From Maribacter orientalis (lineage in GTDB: Bacteria; Bacteroidota; Bacteroidia; Flavobacteriales; Flavobacteriaceae), in NCBI RefSeq assembly GCF_900109345.1, contig NZ_FNZN01000006.1, forward strand, positions 1 through 64,000: DNA of 64,000 nucleotides, written 5' to 3'. Position numbers and translations under genes: made by a program. A model generated the notes under the pieces. It was not told the origin of the DNA. It saw only the letters and a program-made list of their open reading frames with translations, and ran no database searches. This document shows, piece after piece, positions 8,311 to 17,694 of the stretch (the stretch's first letter is position 1; every line of letters starts with the position of its first letter).

Positions 8311-9951
8311 ATGAATAAATCAGTCTGCAAATGTTTTTATTTTTTGGGATTAACTTTAGTTCCAATTTTGGGTTCTGCACAAAATAAAGATTCGGATACC
8401 ACGGTTAAAGATTCGATAAGTGATAATTTAATTATTGTTGATGATTCCTTAAACAATGAAGTTTCTACTGCAATACCTATTAATCAAATTGGAAATTTAG
8501 CGAATTCTCCAAAAGAAAAGTTAGTGCTCTTTAAGCCTACTGAATCTTCATCTTATAATCTTGAAGACAATGAATTGGCAGCCAAGTTTGATAGTCTATG
8601 GATGAAAGAACTTGTAGAAGCAGCCCCTCTTTTTGATGAAATGTATCAAGAAGTAATGGAGCTTGACACCATCTCCGATTTCGTTTTAGACTTACCTACC
8701 GACACTTTAAAAATGCGTTTGGCAAGATTAAATGAAAAGACACCTTTTAATATAGAATATAATGCATCTTTAGAGAGTGTAATTAAATCATTTCTAACAA
8801 GAAAAAGAGATTTAATGGAGCGCATGCTTACCATAAGTCAATTTTATTTTCCTTTATTCGAACAGCAATTAGATAATCATGATATTCCATTAGAAATGAA
8901 ATATCTATCTATAGTTGAATCGGCTTTGAACCCTAAAGCTAAATCTCGAGTTGGTGCAACCGGGCTTTGGCAATTTATGTATGGTACTGGTAGAGAAATG
9001 AAATTGAACATCAATAGTTATGTTGATGAGCGTAGTGATCCAATAAAATCAACCGAGGCAGCGTGTAACTATTTGAATAGATTATTTAGGATTTATAATG
9101 ATTGGGATTTGGCACTTGCTGCCTATAACTCTGGTCCAGGAAATGTAAACAAAGCAATACGTAGAAGCGGAGGTCAAAGAAACTATTGGAATATTAGAAG
9201 AAACCTACCAAGAGAAACGGCAGGATATGTACCAGCATTTCAAGCTACTATGTACATTTTTGAATATGCCGAGGAACATGGATTAAAAACGAAAAGAGCG
9301 GAAAGAGCTTATTTCGAAACAGATACGATTCATGTAAAAAGCATAATTACATTTGACCAAATTTCAGAATTAACCGGTATCGATAAAGAGGAATTAAAAG
9401 TATTAAATCCGTCCTATAAGTTAGATGTCATTCCTTTCGTTAAAGGTAAAACTCACGCGTTGAGGTTGCCTGTGCATAAAATGGGAAAATTTGTTGCAAA
9501 CGAAGAGGCAATTTACGCACATGTAGAAGAAGAATTAAAAAGTAAGGAAAGTCCACTTGCCGAAATCACAAAACAAGCAGAACAAAATAATATTCGTTAT
9601 AGAGTAAGAGACGGTGATTTTCTAGGGAAGATTGCTGAACGTTACGGAGTTGGTGTAAGCCAAATTAAACAATGGAACGGTTTACGAAGTAATAATTTGC
9701 GTATTGGGCAACGTTTAACAATCTATCCAAGAAAAAATGCAACTGCATCTGTAAAACCTAGGGAAACGCCTGCTAGAAATGATGTGGTAAGTAACTCAAA
9801 AACACACGAAGTTAGAAGTGGAGACTCTTTATGGACCATTTCTAGAAAATATCCTGGTGTTAGTATAGAAAATTTGCGAAAGTGGAACGGTATTAGTGGT
9901 AATAATTTAAAACTAGGCACAAAACTTAAATTGTGCGACTGTTCTTCGTAA
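8311..9951 (+). CDS. Membrane-bound lytic transglycosylase with LysM domains (MltD-like)
   Basis: 546 residues from ATG 8311, giving a signal peptide that ends LGSAQ; a start at 8230 would add an unlikely 27-residue leader. A GH23/SLT domain spans roughly residues 165-320, with catalytic Glu203 in SIVESALNP, then GATGLWQFM and LALAAYNSGPGNV. After it come one divergent LysM-like stretch (about 340-390) and two clear LysM repeats: about 430-474 (YRVRDGDFLGKIAERYGV) and 498-541 (HEVRSGDSLWTISRKYPGV). This is the MltD layout. It cleaves peptidoglycan glycan strands, forming 1,6-anhydro ends, and LysM domains bind the wall. A DUF4837 lipoprotein gene follows 12 bases downstream. Confidence 0.92.
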   Translation: MNKSVCKCFYFLGLTLVPILGSAQNKDSDTTVKDSISDNLIIVDDSLNNEVSTAIPINQIGNLANSPKEKLVLFKPTESSSYNLEDNELAAKFDSLWMKELVEAAPLFDEMYQEVMELDTISDFVLDLPTDTLKMRLARLNEKTPFNIEYNASLESVIKSFLTRKRDLMERMLTISQFYFPLFEQQLDNHDIPLEMKYLSIVESALNPKAKSRVGATGLWQFMYGTGREMKLNINSYVDERSDPIKSTEAACNYLNRLFRIYNDWDLALAAYNSGPGNVNKAIRRSGGQRNYWNIRRNLPRETAGYVPAFQATMYIFEYAEEHGLKTKRAERAYFETDTIHVKSIITFDQISELTGIDKEELKVLNPSYKLDVIPFVKGKTHALRLPVHKMGKFVANEEAIYAHVEEELKSKESPLAEITKQAEQNNIRYRVRDGDFLGKIAERYGVGVSQIKQWNGLRSNNLRIGQRLTIYPRKNATASVKPRETPARNDVVSNSKTHEVRSGDSLWTISRKYPGVSIENLRKWNGISGNNLKLGTKLKLCDCSS

Positions 9952-9963
9952 ATTAAAATACCA

Positions 9964-10965
9964 ATGAAAAAAAGAATTTTACTTTGTTTGTTTGCCATTC
10001 TAGGATTGTCAATTGCTTGTAAGGAAGAGGGTAAAGCTGATTATTTACCAGAATCTGTAGGCGCGATGAATACGCTAACGGTAGTAATCGATAATGAATT
10101 ATGGAAAAGTAGTGTTGGCGACGCAATTCGCGAAAATTATACTGCAGCAGCACAAGGCCTAACTTGGGACGAAGCGCTATTTAGTGTTACCCAAATTCCA
10201 CAACAAATATTTTCTGGATCTATTAGAAACACGAGCTCCGTTTTATACGTTATGCAAGACTCGTTAAATTTGGCTCACATGAAATCTAATATGTACTCTA
10301 AGCCACAAAAGGTCGGAGTAATAAAAGGTCGAAACAAACAAGAACTTATCGATAACATCAATACCACTTCAGCCGAATTTATTAAAGATTTCAAAACACT
10401 TGAAATTTCAAAGGCGCAAAAACGATTTGAAAAATCATTAAATAAGGAGAAGGCATTAGTAGATAAATTTAATATTTCAATGAAAATCCCTTCTATTTAT
10501 AGAGTAGGTCGAGAAGAAGACAATTTTGTTTGGATTTCGCGTGAAATCCAAAAAGGGAACATGAATATTATTGCCTATACCATGCCAGAGAATGGTTTTC
10601 AGAACGATTCCACTTTTGCACAAGACATCATTAGAATGCGCGATTCTATAGGTGATCTTTATATTAAAGGAAGTGATGTTGCAGGTAAAAATAATCACAT
10701 GATTACAGAAAAGGCATTTACACCATATGTCTTTCCTGCCGAGGTTTCAGGCAAAAAAGCAGCAGAAGTAAGGGGAATATGGGAAATGTCCGCATACCCA
10801 ATGGCAGGCCCATTTTTAACCTATATTATAAACGATAAAGAAAACAATCGTAAACTAATATTAGAGGGCTTTGTATTTGCACCAGCGACTAAGAAGAGAG
10901 ACTATATGTTTGAATTGGAAGCGATACTTAAGTCTGTTCAATTTAACGTTGAAGAGAAGAAATAA
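9964..10965 (+). CDS. DUF4837 family lipoprotein
   Basis: 333 residues with a lipoprotein signal peptide: a hydrophobic stretch then LSIAC, lipid-modified Cys at residue 19. The mature part matches DUF4837 as I know it: a GAMNTLTVVIDNELW opening, the FTQ/VTQIP and TSSVLYVMQDS stretch, and a later EVRGIWEMSAYPMAGPF segment. This family is found next to MltD-type transglycosylases in Bacteroidota. The adjacency here (12 bases) fits a role at the cell envelope, but no activity is known and no catalytic residues stand out. A terminator follows directly. Confidence 0.82.
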   Translation: MKKRILLCLFAILGLSIACKEEGKADYLPESVGAMNTLTVVIDNELWKSSVGDAIRENYTAAAQGLTWDEALFSVTQIPQQIFSGSIRNTSSVLYVMQDSLNLAHMKSNMYSKPQKVGVIKGRNKQELIDNINTTSAEFIKDFKTLEISKAQKRFEKSLNKEKALVDKFNISMKIPSIYRVGREEDNFVWISREIQKGNMNIIAYTMPENGFQNDSTFAQDIIRMRDSIGDLYIKGSDVAGKNNHMITEKAFTPYVFPAEVSGKKAAEVRGIWEMSAYPMAGPFLTYIINDKENNRKLILEGFVFAPATKKRDYMFELEAILKSVQFNVEEKK

Positions 10966-10988
10966 TTAATTCAATTAACTGAAAAAAT

Positions 10989-11018
10989 AAAGGCCCAGGA
11001 TATTCCTGAGCCTTTTTA
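10989..11018 (+). terminator. Rho-independent terminator after the DUF4837 gene
   Basis: Stem AGGCCCAGGA / TCCTGAGCCT (10991-11000 with 11004-11013, one C/A mismatch), 3-base loop, then a T tract. Confidence 0.85.
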
Positions 11019-11099
11019 TATTTTAACCTTTACGTGTTGCAAAGTTGTTCTAGGAACTTGGCATAGTAATAGTAAAGTAAAAATGCTACTCTAAATAAT

Positions 11100-11276
11100 C
11101 TATATGTTACTAAAAGTAAACCCAGTAGATATTCTAAAAACTATAGCATATATTGCCAAGCCAATTAACACAAAGCATAACCAAGAGAAGATCTTAAAAT
11201 AATTCTCAAGAATAAAGCTTCTCCAATTTCTAAACGCTTCTGTGTATAATTCTTTAACTAAAGTAATTTTTTCCAT
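11100..11276 (-). CDS. Small single-span membrane protein, 58 residues
   Basis: ATG at 11276, stop at 11100. The protein begins MEKITLVKELYTEAFRNWRS, contains an amphipathic N-terminal helix and one transmembrane segment (about residues 28-48, rich in F, L and I), and ends RISTGFTFSNI. It resembles short Flavobacteriaceae-restricted proteins of this length that I associate with the DUF6747 group, but I cannot confirm that assignment without a search. It lies alone between convergent genes. Codon use is ordinary for the window. Function unknown. Confidence 0.65.
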   Translation of the reverse strand: MEKITLVKELYTEAFRNWRSFILENYFKIFSWLCFVLIGLAIYAIVFRISTGFTFSNI

Positions 11277-11580
11277 ATCCTATATTTTAGGGGTTCCTGA
11301 AATATAAAGTTGGCTTTTAATTCTTCGTTTATTGAAAAGATTAGTTAAAAGGGGAATTAATACTTCGAAAAGCATCTACATTAAAACTATTTCTATGAAC
11401 TGTAAAATATGGCGGATTAAATACAAGAGTGGAGAAAGTGTCGTATTCGGTAAAAGGTATAAAACTAAGGGCTAATAGCTAAATAAAGATGACAAAAAGG
11501 ACTGTTTAGAAGTGATTATTAGAGTTTATGTATAACACCATACTTCCTTTGTCAAAGGCAGAATTTATTAGTAAAAAAAA
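11277..11580. other. Intergenic stretch with no recognised gene
   Basis: About 300 bases upstream of the 58-residue protein gene and downstream of the OmpA-family gene. I see no further ORF with coding character, no tRNA and no repeat. Only the bidirectional terminator at its right end is recognisable. Confidence 0.6.
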
Positions 11581-11603
11581 TACCGCCCAAGGCGGTATTT
11601 TTA
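11573..11603 (-). terminator. Bidirectional terminator beyond the PorE-like gene
   Basis: Perfect 7-bp GC-rich stem TACCGCC / GGCGGTA (11581-11587 with 11591-11597), CAA loop, A8 on the left and T5 on the right. It can therefore act on the minus-strand gene that stops at 11608, and for plus-strand read-through. Confidence 0.88.
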
Positions 11604-11607
11604 AAGT

Positions 11608-14070
11608 TTACATATCTACGATAATAAATTCTGACCTTCGGTTAAGATAGTGCTGTTCTTCTGTACAGCGAACAGAACCATCACAGCCATTAAGTAATTT
11701 TTCTTCGCCATAACCAATTGCACTTTCTATTCGCGAAGGGTCTATACCTTTTGCTATAATATACTCCCTTGTTGATTTGGCACGTTTGTCAGAAAGGTAT
11801 TTGTTATATACCGCATCACCTCGAGAATCGGTATGTGATTCAATTTTAATAATCATGTTTGGTGAATCATTCATGACAGCAATCAATTTATCAAGTTCTA
11901 AAGAAGCATCCTTTCGAATATATGATTTGTCGAAATTAAAGTGAATCATCTCTGTCTTCAGCTTTCTAATTCCGTTTTCAACAGCAATCATATCATTAAG
12001 TTTCCTCATTGAAACATCAACGTTTACGATTTCGTTATTTTTTGTTGCTGTATCTCTAGTGTCATCAAAGTAAGAACCCTTTGTAGTTTTTAGTACATAT
12101 CTTTTATCTGATTCTAGATCTTCAAAAACGAAACTTCCATTTTCGTCCGTCTCCATTTCTTTAAGTTTGATGTTGTTCTCATCTAATAGTTGTACCAATG
12201 CATTTGGCATGATATCACCACCTACCAATTCTGTAACTATACCCGAAATAGCGTTTGTATTCGCTGGAATTTCCTCAATTTGTAATGTTTTAAACGAGTA
12301 AATATCATCATCACCTTTACCGCCCGAACGGTTAGATGCAAAGTATCCTTTTTGTGTATCCTCATCTACTATAAATGAAAAATCATCCTTTTTACTATTT
12401 ATAGGTTTTCCAACATTTCTTACTTCTAGAAAGCCAACTTCATCATCGAAGGCAACTTCAAAAATATCTAAACCCCCTAATCCAGCATGACCATCTGAAG
12501 AAAAGTAAAGTTTCTTTTCATTTATAAAAGGAAACATTTCTTTATGTTCTGTATTGATTTCAGGACCTAGGTTTCTTGGTGTAGAAAAAGAACCATCTTC
12601 TAAAACGTCTACCACGAAAATATCTGTTTCACCTATACTTCCTGGCATATCTGATACAAAATAAAGCTGCTTGCCGTCTTTGCTTAAAGCAGGGTGACCG
12701 GTTGAATATTCATCACTATTAAAGGATACTTCATCTGCCTTTGTCCATTCTCCATTTATTTTTTTAGAACGGTATATTTTAAGGTTGTTTATACCATTCT
12801 TATCTCTTTTTAACTTTTTTCCATAATTATTTCTCGTAAAATACATGGTTTCATTATCAGGCGAGAAGGCTACCGATGCTTCATGGTATTTAGTGTTAAT
12901 TTCTTTCGAGAACTTTATAGCGTTTTTTAAATCTTGAGATTCTTCATTTATCTTGGCTACATACAAATCCAAGTAAGGTTGATTATTCCATTTATACCGC
13001 CTAGTATTAAATACAGAAGAATCTTTTGCTGAAGCGTAAACAATTTCGTCGCCATTGTAGAACATTGGTGAGAATTCAGAATATTTTGAATTAACATTAA
13101 TATTTTTAACATCAAACCTATCATCCATTCTTAAAAGACCATCTAATACAATTTCATTTAATTCACTATTTTGTTCTATCTTTTCTCCTGCTAACTTTCT
13201 ATTATATAATTTCATAAGGCGTTTAGACCTTTTGTAATTTCCGGTTCCTTTAAGTGAATGTGCATACTTAAAAATATAATCTGAGCTCATTTCTGATTCA
13301 TATTTTTCATACAAGATATTATACCATTTATAGGCTTTTTCCATATCAGTATTAAAATAGTGCGCATCCCCCGCCTTTTTTAAAACGTCAAAGGTGTAGG
13401 CGTCATCATTCTTGTTTAAGGCAAGTTCATAAAGTTTTGCAGCCTCTGCGTACCACATTTTATTAAAGTACTCATCTGCCCTCTGTACAAGTTTATTTTT
13501 TGATTCTTTTTCAACTGATGTAAGGGCAACATGTTTATTTGAAGTCAATGTGCTTTGTTCAGAATTTTCTAAATGTTCATAGGTAACATCTTCTAAAGAA
13601 ATTAATTCGGAATCAGGTTCATTATTGGCTATTTTAAGCATCCAGAATTCTTTATCATAACGATTGTTGAATTTTGTACTACACTCTTCTAAAGCTGTCT
13701 CCCACGATTTATAGTGATTTAAATAAAGATAGAATAAATCGTTTTCGGGGTTTTGAAAATAACCTGAATCAAAGCCCTTTTTATTTAACTTTTTAACTTG
13801 AGATTTTAGATTTTTACTCTTACTAAAAATACCTGAGATTACATAATAACCATTCTGAACATCTTTAATGTTTTCAAATGTTTTATGTGGAATAGCGTAG
13901 GATTCAGCAGTTCTTTCAAATGCTTCTGAGTCCGTTACCTCAATTTCAAGCACAGGTGTAGATTCGGAGATGAAAGATTGTTCAGAGGTTAAATTAGCTT
14001 GAAAATCTTGAGCATGAATAAAAGCGACAAAGATTAAAAAATACAGGTTTATAAAACTTCTCATATGCAT
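11608..14070 (-). CDS. OmpA-family protein with TPR, PD40 propeller and carboxypeptidase-regulatory domains (PorE-like)
   Basis: Up to 820 residues (second Met at 14064 equally possible). The order is a signal peptide ending FIHAQ, a sporulation-related-repeat-like N-terminal region, TPR helices about 195-300, and PD40/WD40-like propeller blades about 335-595 (for example SVAFSPDNETMYFTR, HPALSKDGKQLYFVSD, LYFSSDGHAGLGGLDIF). A carboxypeptidase-regulatory-like beta sandwich follows at about 610-685, then a C-terminal OmpA peptidoglycan-binding domain with the SHTDSRGD motif. This is the architecture of PorE (PG1058), which anchors the T9SS PorP/PorM machinery to peptidoglycan. No porP-like gene is adjacent here, so it could be PorE itself or a paralogue of the many PorP-linked OmpA proteins in this family. 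Outer membrane or periplasmic location expected. Confidence 0.85.
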   Translation of the reverse strand: MHMRSFINLYFLIFVAFIHAQDFQANLTSEQSFISESTPVLEIEVTDSEAFERTAESYAIPHKTFENIKDVQNGYYVISGIFSKSKNLKSQVKKLNKKGFDSGYFQNPENDLFYLYLNHYKSWETALEECSTKFNNRYDKEFWMLKIANNEPDSELISLEDVTYEHLENSEQSTLTSNKHVALTSVEKESKNKLVQRADEYFNKMWYAEAAKLYELALNKNDDAYTFDVLKKAGDAHYFNTDMEKAYKWYNILYEKYESEMSSDYIFKYAHSLKGTGNYKRSKRLMKLYNRKLAGEKIEQNSELNEIVLDGLLRMDDRFDVKNINVNSKYSEFSPMFYNGDEIVYASAKDSSVFNTRRYKWNNQPYLDLYVAKINEESQDLKNAIKFSKEINTKYHEASVAFSPDNETMYFTRNNYGKKLKRDKNGINNLKIYRSKKINGEWTKADEVSFNSDEYSTGHPALSKDGKQLYFVSDMPGSIGETDIFVVDVLEDGSFSTPRNLGPEINTEHKEMFPFINEKKLYFSSDGHAGLGGLDIFEVAFDDEVGFLEVRNVGKPINSKKDDFSFIVDEDTQKGYFASNRSGGKGDDDIYSFKTLQIEEIPANTNAISGIVTELVGGDIMPNALVQLLDENNIKLKEMETDENGSFVFEDLESDKRYVLKTTKGSYFDDTRDTATKNNEIVNVDVSMRKLNDMIAVENGIRKLKTEMIHFNFDKSYIRKDASLELDKLIAVMNDSPNMIIKIESHTDSRGDAVYNKYLSDKRAKSTREYIIAKGIDPSRIESAIGYGEEKLLNGCDGSVRCTEEQHYLNRRSEFIIVDM

Positions 14071-14416
14071 AATTCTAATTTGAGCCGAAGGGATTGCAAC
14101 GGTGTAAATCTGTAGTATTGAGGTTTTATAATGGTTTGGTCATACTACAACACTTACAAAATTAGTTTTAATGGTATGGTTCGTATAGTATTTGTTGTGA
14201 AAGAAGTGTTTTTTGTCGTGTAGTCTATGTTATCAGTAGCTTCGATAAACATTTGAATACATTTTAGCCGAAGTATTTAAGCATTTCAAGGGCAAAAAAG
14301 TACTGAGCTTAAAGCTAATTTAGCTAGGCTTAAGATAATGACCAGTTATTACTGGGCACAAAAAAGCCCTGTACAACAGGGCCTGATAATGCTTTCTGAA
14401 AAAGAATTAAAATAAA
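14071..14416. other. Intergenic region between the PorE-like gene and tatA
   Basis: 346 bases. It holds a minus-strand TAATTTTG (14164-14157), a possible -7 element for the PorE-like gene with a long leader, and the tatA terminator at 14360-14382. Nothing else recognised. Confidence 0.5.
14360..14382 (-). terminator. Rho-independent terminator of tatA
   Basis: Perfect stem GCCCTGT / ACAGGGC (14366-14372 with 14376-14382), ACA loop. On the minus strand the stem is followed by a run of six T (14365-14360). Confidence 0.85.
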
Positions 14417-14602
14417 TTAATCTTTTTTCTTTTCTTCTAATTGATCGTCCTCTTTGGAGGCATCTTTGAATTCTTTTATTCCACTACCTAAACCTCTCAT
14501 TAGTTCAGGAATCTTTTTTCCTCCGAATAATAGTAGAACAACCACTACCACTAGAATTATTTGCGGTGCACCTATAGCCAAAAAAGTAGATAAGATTGTC
14601 AT
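14417..14602 (-). CDS. tatA: Twin-arginine translocase TatA/TatE subunit
   Basis: 61 residues. An N-terminal transmembrane helix (about 8-26, very rich in V, I and L) ends in the diagnostic [23 protein letters not shown] hinge and amphipathic helix, followed by a charged tail of K, E and D. That is the complete TatA/E pattern: the pore-forming component that exports folded proteins across the inner membrane. Gene stands alone and divergent from the M23 peptidase gene. tatC is not in this window. Confidence 0.95.
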   Translation of the reverse strand: MTILSTFLAIGAPQIILVVVVVLLLFGGKKIPELMRGLGSGIKEFKDASKEDDQLEEKKKD

Positions 14603-14626
14603 AAGACTTTATTTTTAAATGGATTT

Positions 14627-14634
14627 CAAAGATA
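14627..14634 (-). promoter_or_regulatory. -7 promoter element (TATCTTTG) of tatA
   Basis: Minus-strand TAnnTTTG match 24 bases upstream of the tatA ATG. Confidence 0.45.
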
Positions 14635-15252
14635 CTAAAAACTTCTTAGTTTGCTGTTAATATTCACTTCAAGTGTTTATTTATTTAATATAAAGTAAAA
14701 TCTATAAACCAATTTGATAAACCCTCCCTAATAAACCTATTGGTTTATTTTATATATAACTTATAATTAAGATCTGTCTGGTAAAACATATTGATTCATT
14801 TCATTTTGGTATCAATTCAATTAACGTAATCGAATTCTTTATTTATTCTTATGAAGAATAACTCTTTGGTTAAAGATTATAATTTGTTATTAGGCAAACA
14901 AACTATAGTATTGATACTTTATTAATAGTTATGGTTCAATACGTAATTCAAAACGATATATATTGAAAATTGACCATAATTGAATTTGTGAACAAGTCTG
15001 ATATAGGGTTTAGAGTACGAAGTAAATGTTGTAGAAGGATATATAAAAACAAGGCACTTAAAAAAAAAGATAGTTAATCACCTATTATAAAGAAAAAATG
15101 AAATTTGGAGATTTAATTAATTTTATTCTTTTTGAAGCGCAATTTAGGAGATTATGTAAACCAGATATCTATTAAAAACGTAAGTATTGTGCATTTAGAC
15201 TTGTCTTGTAGAATTAATTATTTTAAAGATAGTCTTAATTAAATTCTAAGTT

Positions 15253-15260
15253 TATCTTTG
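15253..15260 (+). promoter_or_regulatory. -7 promoter element (TATCTTTG) of the M23 peptidase gene
   Basis: TAnnTTTG match ending only 5 bases before the ATG. If used, the transcript would be almost leaderless. Confidence 0.4.
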
Positions 15261-15265
15261 TTAGG

Positions 15266-16135
15266 ATGGCCAAGAAAGTTAAAAAAAGAAAAGAAATAAA
15301 ACGAAAGTTGCTTCATAAGTACCGTTTGGTCATTTTGAATGAAAGTACTTTTGAGGAAAAAATATCTTTTAAACTTAGTAGGCTGAATGTTTTTGTTACA
15401 GGGTCTCTTTTTATGATTACCCTTATAGGACTAACTACTTTATTGATAGCCTTTACGCCTTTACGCGAGTATATACCTGGATATTCTTCGACACGGCTCA
15501 AAAAAGAAGCCACAGAACTTACGTATAGGACAGACTCCTTGGTTAGAACCTTAAATTATACCAATAAGTATTTAGATAATATTCGAATGGTGTTAAAGGG
15601 AGATATAGAAAATACAGTTGTTAATAGAGATTCTCTTTTTCAACAATTTAAATTAGATCCCGAATCTGTAGATTTAAATCCTATAAAGGAAGATTCATTG
15701 CTACGCGCTGAAGTGGCACTTGAGGATAAATACAATTTGTTTGAACGAACCATCGACAAAAAAAATCTGGTTTTATTTACCCCAGTATCAGGTTCAATAT
15801 CGATGGGGTATAACCCGAATGAAAAGCATTATGCGGTAGATGTTACTGCTCCAACTGATAGTCCGGTAAAAGCTGTTGCCAATGGTACGGTCATTTTTTC
15901 CGAATGGACTGCCGATACGGGTTACGTGATTATTATCGAACATGAAGGCGGATTATTGAGTGTTTATAAACATAATGGCTCATTATCAAAGTTTCAAGGA
16001 AATATTGTAAGGGGCGGTGAGGTTATTGCATCTGTAGGCAATACAGGTGAATTTACTACGGGTCCACATTTGCATTTTGAACTGTGGGATAATGGAACAC
16101 CTATAGACCCAGTTAATTATATTGATTTTAATTAA
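15266..16135 (+). CDS. M23 family metallopeptidase, membrane-anchored
   Basis: 289 residues. A basic N-terminal tail (KKVKKRKEIKRK) and the conserved HKYRLVILNESTFEEKISFKLSRLNV segment precede one transmembrane helix (about 46-66). A polar stalk likely to form a coiled coil follows, then a C-terminal LytM/M23 peptidase domain. The zinc ligands are present: His188 and Asp192 in HYAVD, and HLH at 268-270 in GPHLHFE. So it is probably an active D,D-endopeptidase or regulator of septal or lateral wall turnover. The order tatA / M23 / GH3-family gene is one I recognise from other Flavobacteriaceae. The downstream gene begins 7 bases after the stop, suggesting co-transcription. Confidence 0.92.
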   Translation: MAKKVKKRKEIKRKLLHKYRLVILNESTFEEKISFKLSRLNVFVTGSLFMITLIGLTTLLIAFTPLREYIPGYSSTRLKKEATELTYRTDSLVRTLNYTNKYLDNIRMVLKGDIENTVVNRDSLFQQFKLDPESVDLNPIKEDSLLRAEVALEDKYNLFERTIDKKNLVLFTPVSGSISMGYNPNEKHYAVDVTAPTDSPVKAVANGTVIFSEWTADTGYVIIIEHEGGLLSVYKHNGSLSKFQGNIVRGGEVIASVGNTGEFTTGPHLHFELWDNGTPIDPVNYIDFN

Positions 16136-16142
16136 AAATTAG

Positions 16143-17648
16143 ATGTCTTTAAAGACCATAGCCGCTAAAATATTTGCTCATCGAATTGCTAAAAGGACCA
16201 GCAGCTGGGTAAACAAACCTATAGAAACGCAGCAAAAGGTTTTCGAAAGCCTAATACAAAGTGCTAGTCAAACCAAATTTGGAAAGGACCATAAGCTAAG
16301 CACCATTCGAACTCATGATGATTTTGTTCGAAATGTGCCTATCAGAGATTATGAGGAACTAAAAGAATATATAAACTTAGTCGTGTCTGGCGAGAGCGAT
16401 GTTCTTTGGCCTGGTAAACCTATTTACTTTGCAAAGACTTCAGGCACTACATCAGGAGCAAAATATATTCCTATTACCGAGGTGTCTATTAAAGAGCAGG
16501 TAAAGGCATCTAGAAACGCAATTTTAAATTATATACATGAAACGGGTAAAGCTGATTTTGTATCTGGCAAAATGATTTTTTTACAAGGTAGCCCAGTTTT
16601 AGAAGAGAAAAACGGAGTTAAGTTGGGCAGACTTTCTGGTATTTCAGCGCATTATGTTCCTAATTATTTACAGAAGAATAGAATGCCAAGCTGGGAGACG
16701 AATTGCATAGAAGATTGGGAAACCAAGGTCGCTGCTATTGTGGAAGAAACCAAAGGTGAGGATATGACCGTTATTGCGGGTATTCCTTCATGGGTGCAAA
16801 TGTATTTTGAAAAACTTAAGGAAAATACCAATCAGAATATTGGTGATTTGTTCAAGAACTTTGAGCTGTTTATTTATGGAGGAGTCAATTTTGAACCTTA
16901 TAGAAAGAAGTTTGAAAAGTTAATTGGTCGAAAGGTTGCTAGCATTGAACTTTTTCCTGCAAGTGAAGGGTTTTTTGCTTATCAAAATTCCCAAAAGGAA
17001 AATGGTATGTTGTTGCTCTTAGATGCTGGTATATTTTATGAGTTCGTAAAATCAGATGAATTTTTTGAGGAGAATGCACGACGACTTACCTTAAAAGATG
17101 TGGAAATAGGTGTAGATTATGTAATGATCATAACTACAAATGCGGGCCTATGGGCATATAACTTAGGAGATACCGTTCGGTTTGTTTCTGTTTATCCTTT
17201 TAAAATTGTGGTTTCAGGTAGAATAAAGCATTTTATTTCAGCTTTTGGGGAACATGTAATAGCTAAGGAAGTAGAAGAAGCCATGTTGGTAGCAACTAGC
17301 GCAACAGATGCCAGTGTAAGTGAATTTACAGTTGCACCACAGATTACACCGGAAAAAAATGAATTACCATATCATGAATGGTTTATTGAGTTTGAAAAGC
17401 CACCGAGCGATATGAATTTATTTGTTCAACAGTTAGATGCCGCTTTGCAAAAGCAGAATAGTTATTATTATGACCTTATAACTGGAAAGGTTCTGCAAAC
17501 TTTAAAGATTACTCCGATTGAAAGTGGAGGTTTCTTTTCTTACATGAAATCAATAGGAAAACTAGGCGGACAGAATAAGGTTCAAAGATTATCGAATGAC
17601 AGAAAGGTAGCCGATAGTTTGTCAAAATATAGCAAGATAAAAACCTAG
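16143..17648 (+). CDS. GH3 auxin-responsive promoter family enzyme (acyl-adenylating)
   Basis: 501 residues, full length for bacterial GH3-family proteins, which belong to the ANL adenylate-forming superfamily and conjugate carboxylic acids to amino acids or similar. The ATP-binding loop KTSGTTSGAKYIPIT is at about residues 97-111. Further family blocks follow: ELFPASEGFFAYQ, YEFVKSDEF, GLWAYNLGDTVRF, SGRIKHFISAFGEHV and a C-terminal HEWFIEF motif. Natural substrate in Flavobacteriaceae is not known. It sits 7 bases after the M23 peptidase gene. Confidence 0.9.
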   Translation: MSLKTIAAKIFAHRIAKRTSSWVNKPIETQQKVFESLIQSASQTKFGKDHKLSTIRTHDDFVRNVPIRDYEELKEYINLVVSGESDVLWPGKPIYFAKTSGTTSGAKYIPITEVSIKEQVKASRNAILNYIHETGKADFVSGKMIFLQGSPVLEEKNGVKLGRLSGISAHYVPNYLQKNRMPSWETNCIEDWETKVAAIVEETKGEDMTVIAGIPSWVQMYFEKLKENTNQNIGDLFKNFELFIYGGVNFEPYRKKFEKLIGRKVASIELFPASEGFFAYQNSQKENGMLLLLDAGIFYEFVKSDEFFEENARRLTLKDVEIGVDYVMIITTNAGLWAYNLGDTVRFVSVYPFKIVVSGRIKHFISAFGEHVIAKEVEEAMLVATSATDASVSEFTVAPQITPEKNELPYHEWFIEFEKPPSDMNLFVQQLDAALQKQNSYYYDLITGKVLQTLKITPIESGGFFSYMKSIGKLGGQNKVQRLSNDRKVADSLSKYSKIKT

Positions 17649-17673
17649 CTTTTTATTAACAAATTTTAAATTG

Positions 17674-17681
17674 TAATTTTG
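17674..17681 (+). promoter_or_regulatory. -7 promoter element (TAATTTTG) of the DUF6909 gene
   Basis: TAnnTTTG match 13 bases before ATG 17695. It supports that ATG over the in-frame TTG at 17683 and suggests transcription separate from the GH3 gene. Confidence 0.4.
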
Positions 17682-17694
17682 TTTGAAATCTTCC

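Larger units (their letters stand above)
14603..15265. other. Long AT-rich intergenic region between tatA and the M23 peptidase gene
   Basis: 663 bases, very AT-rich, between divergent genes. Two tiny ORFs starting at 14850 and 15099 (about 24-25 codons) have no recognisable features and I do not call them. Apart from -7 elements at both edges I see no tRNA, strong hairpin or repeat. Size is unusual for this tightly packed genome. Confidence 0.5.
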
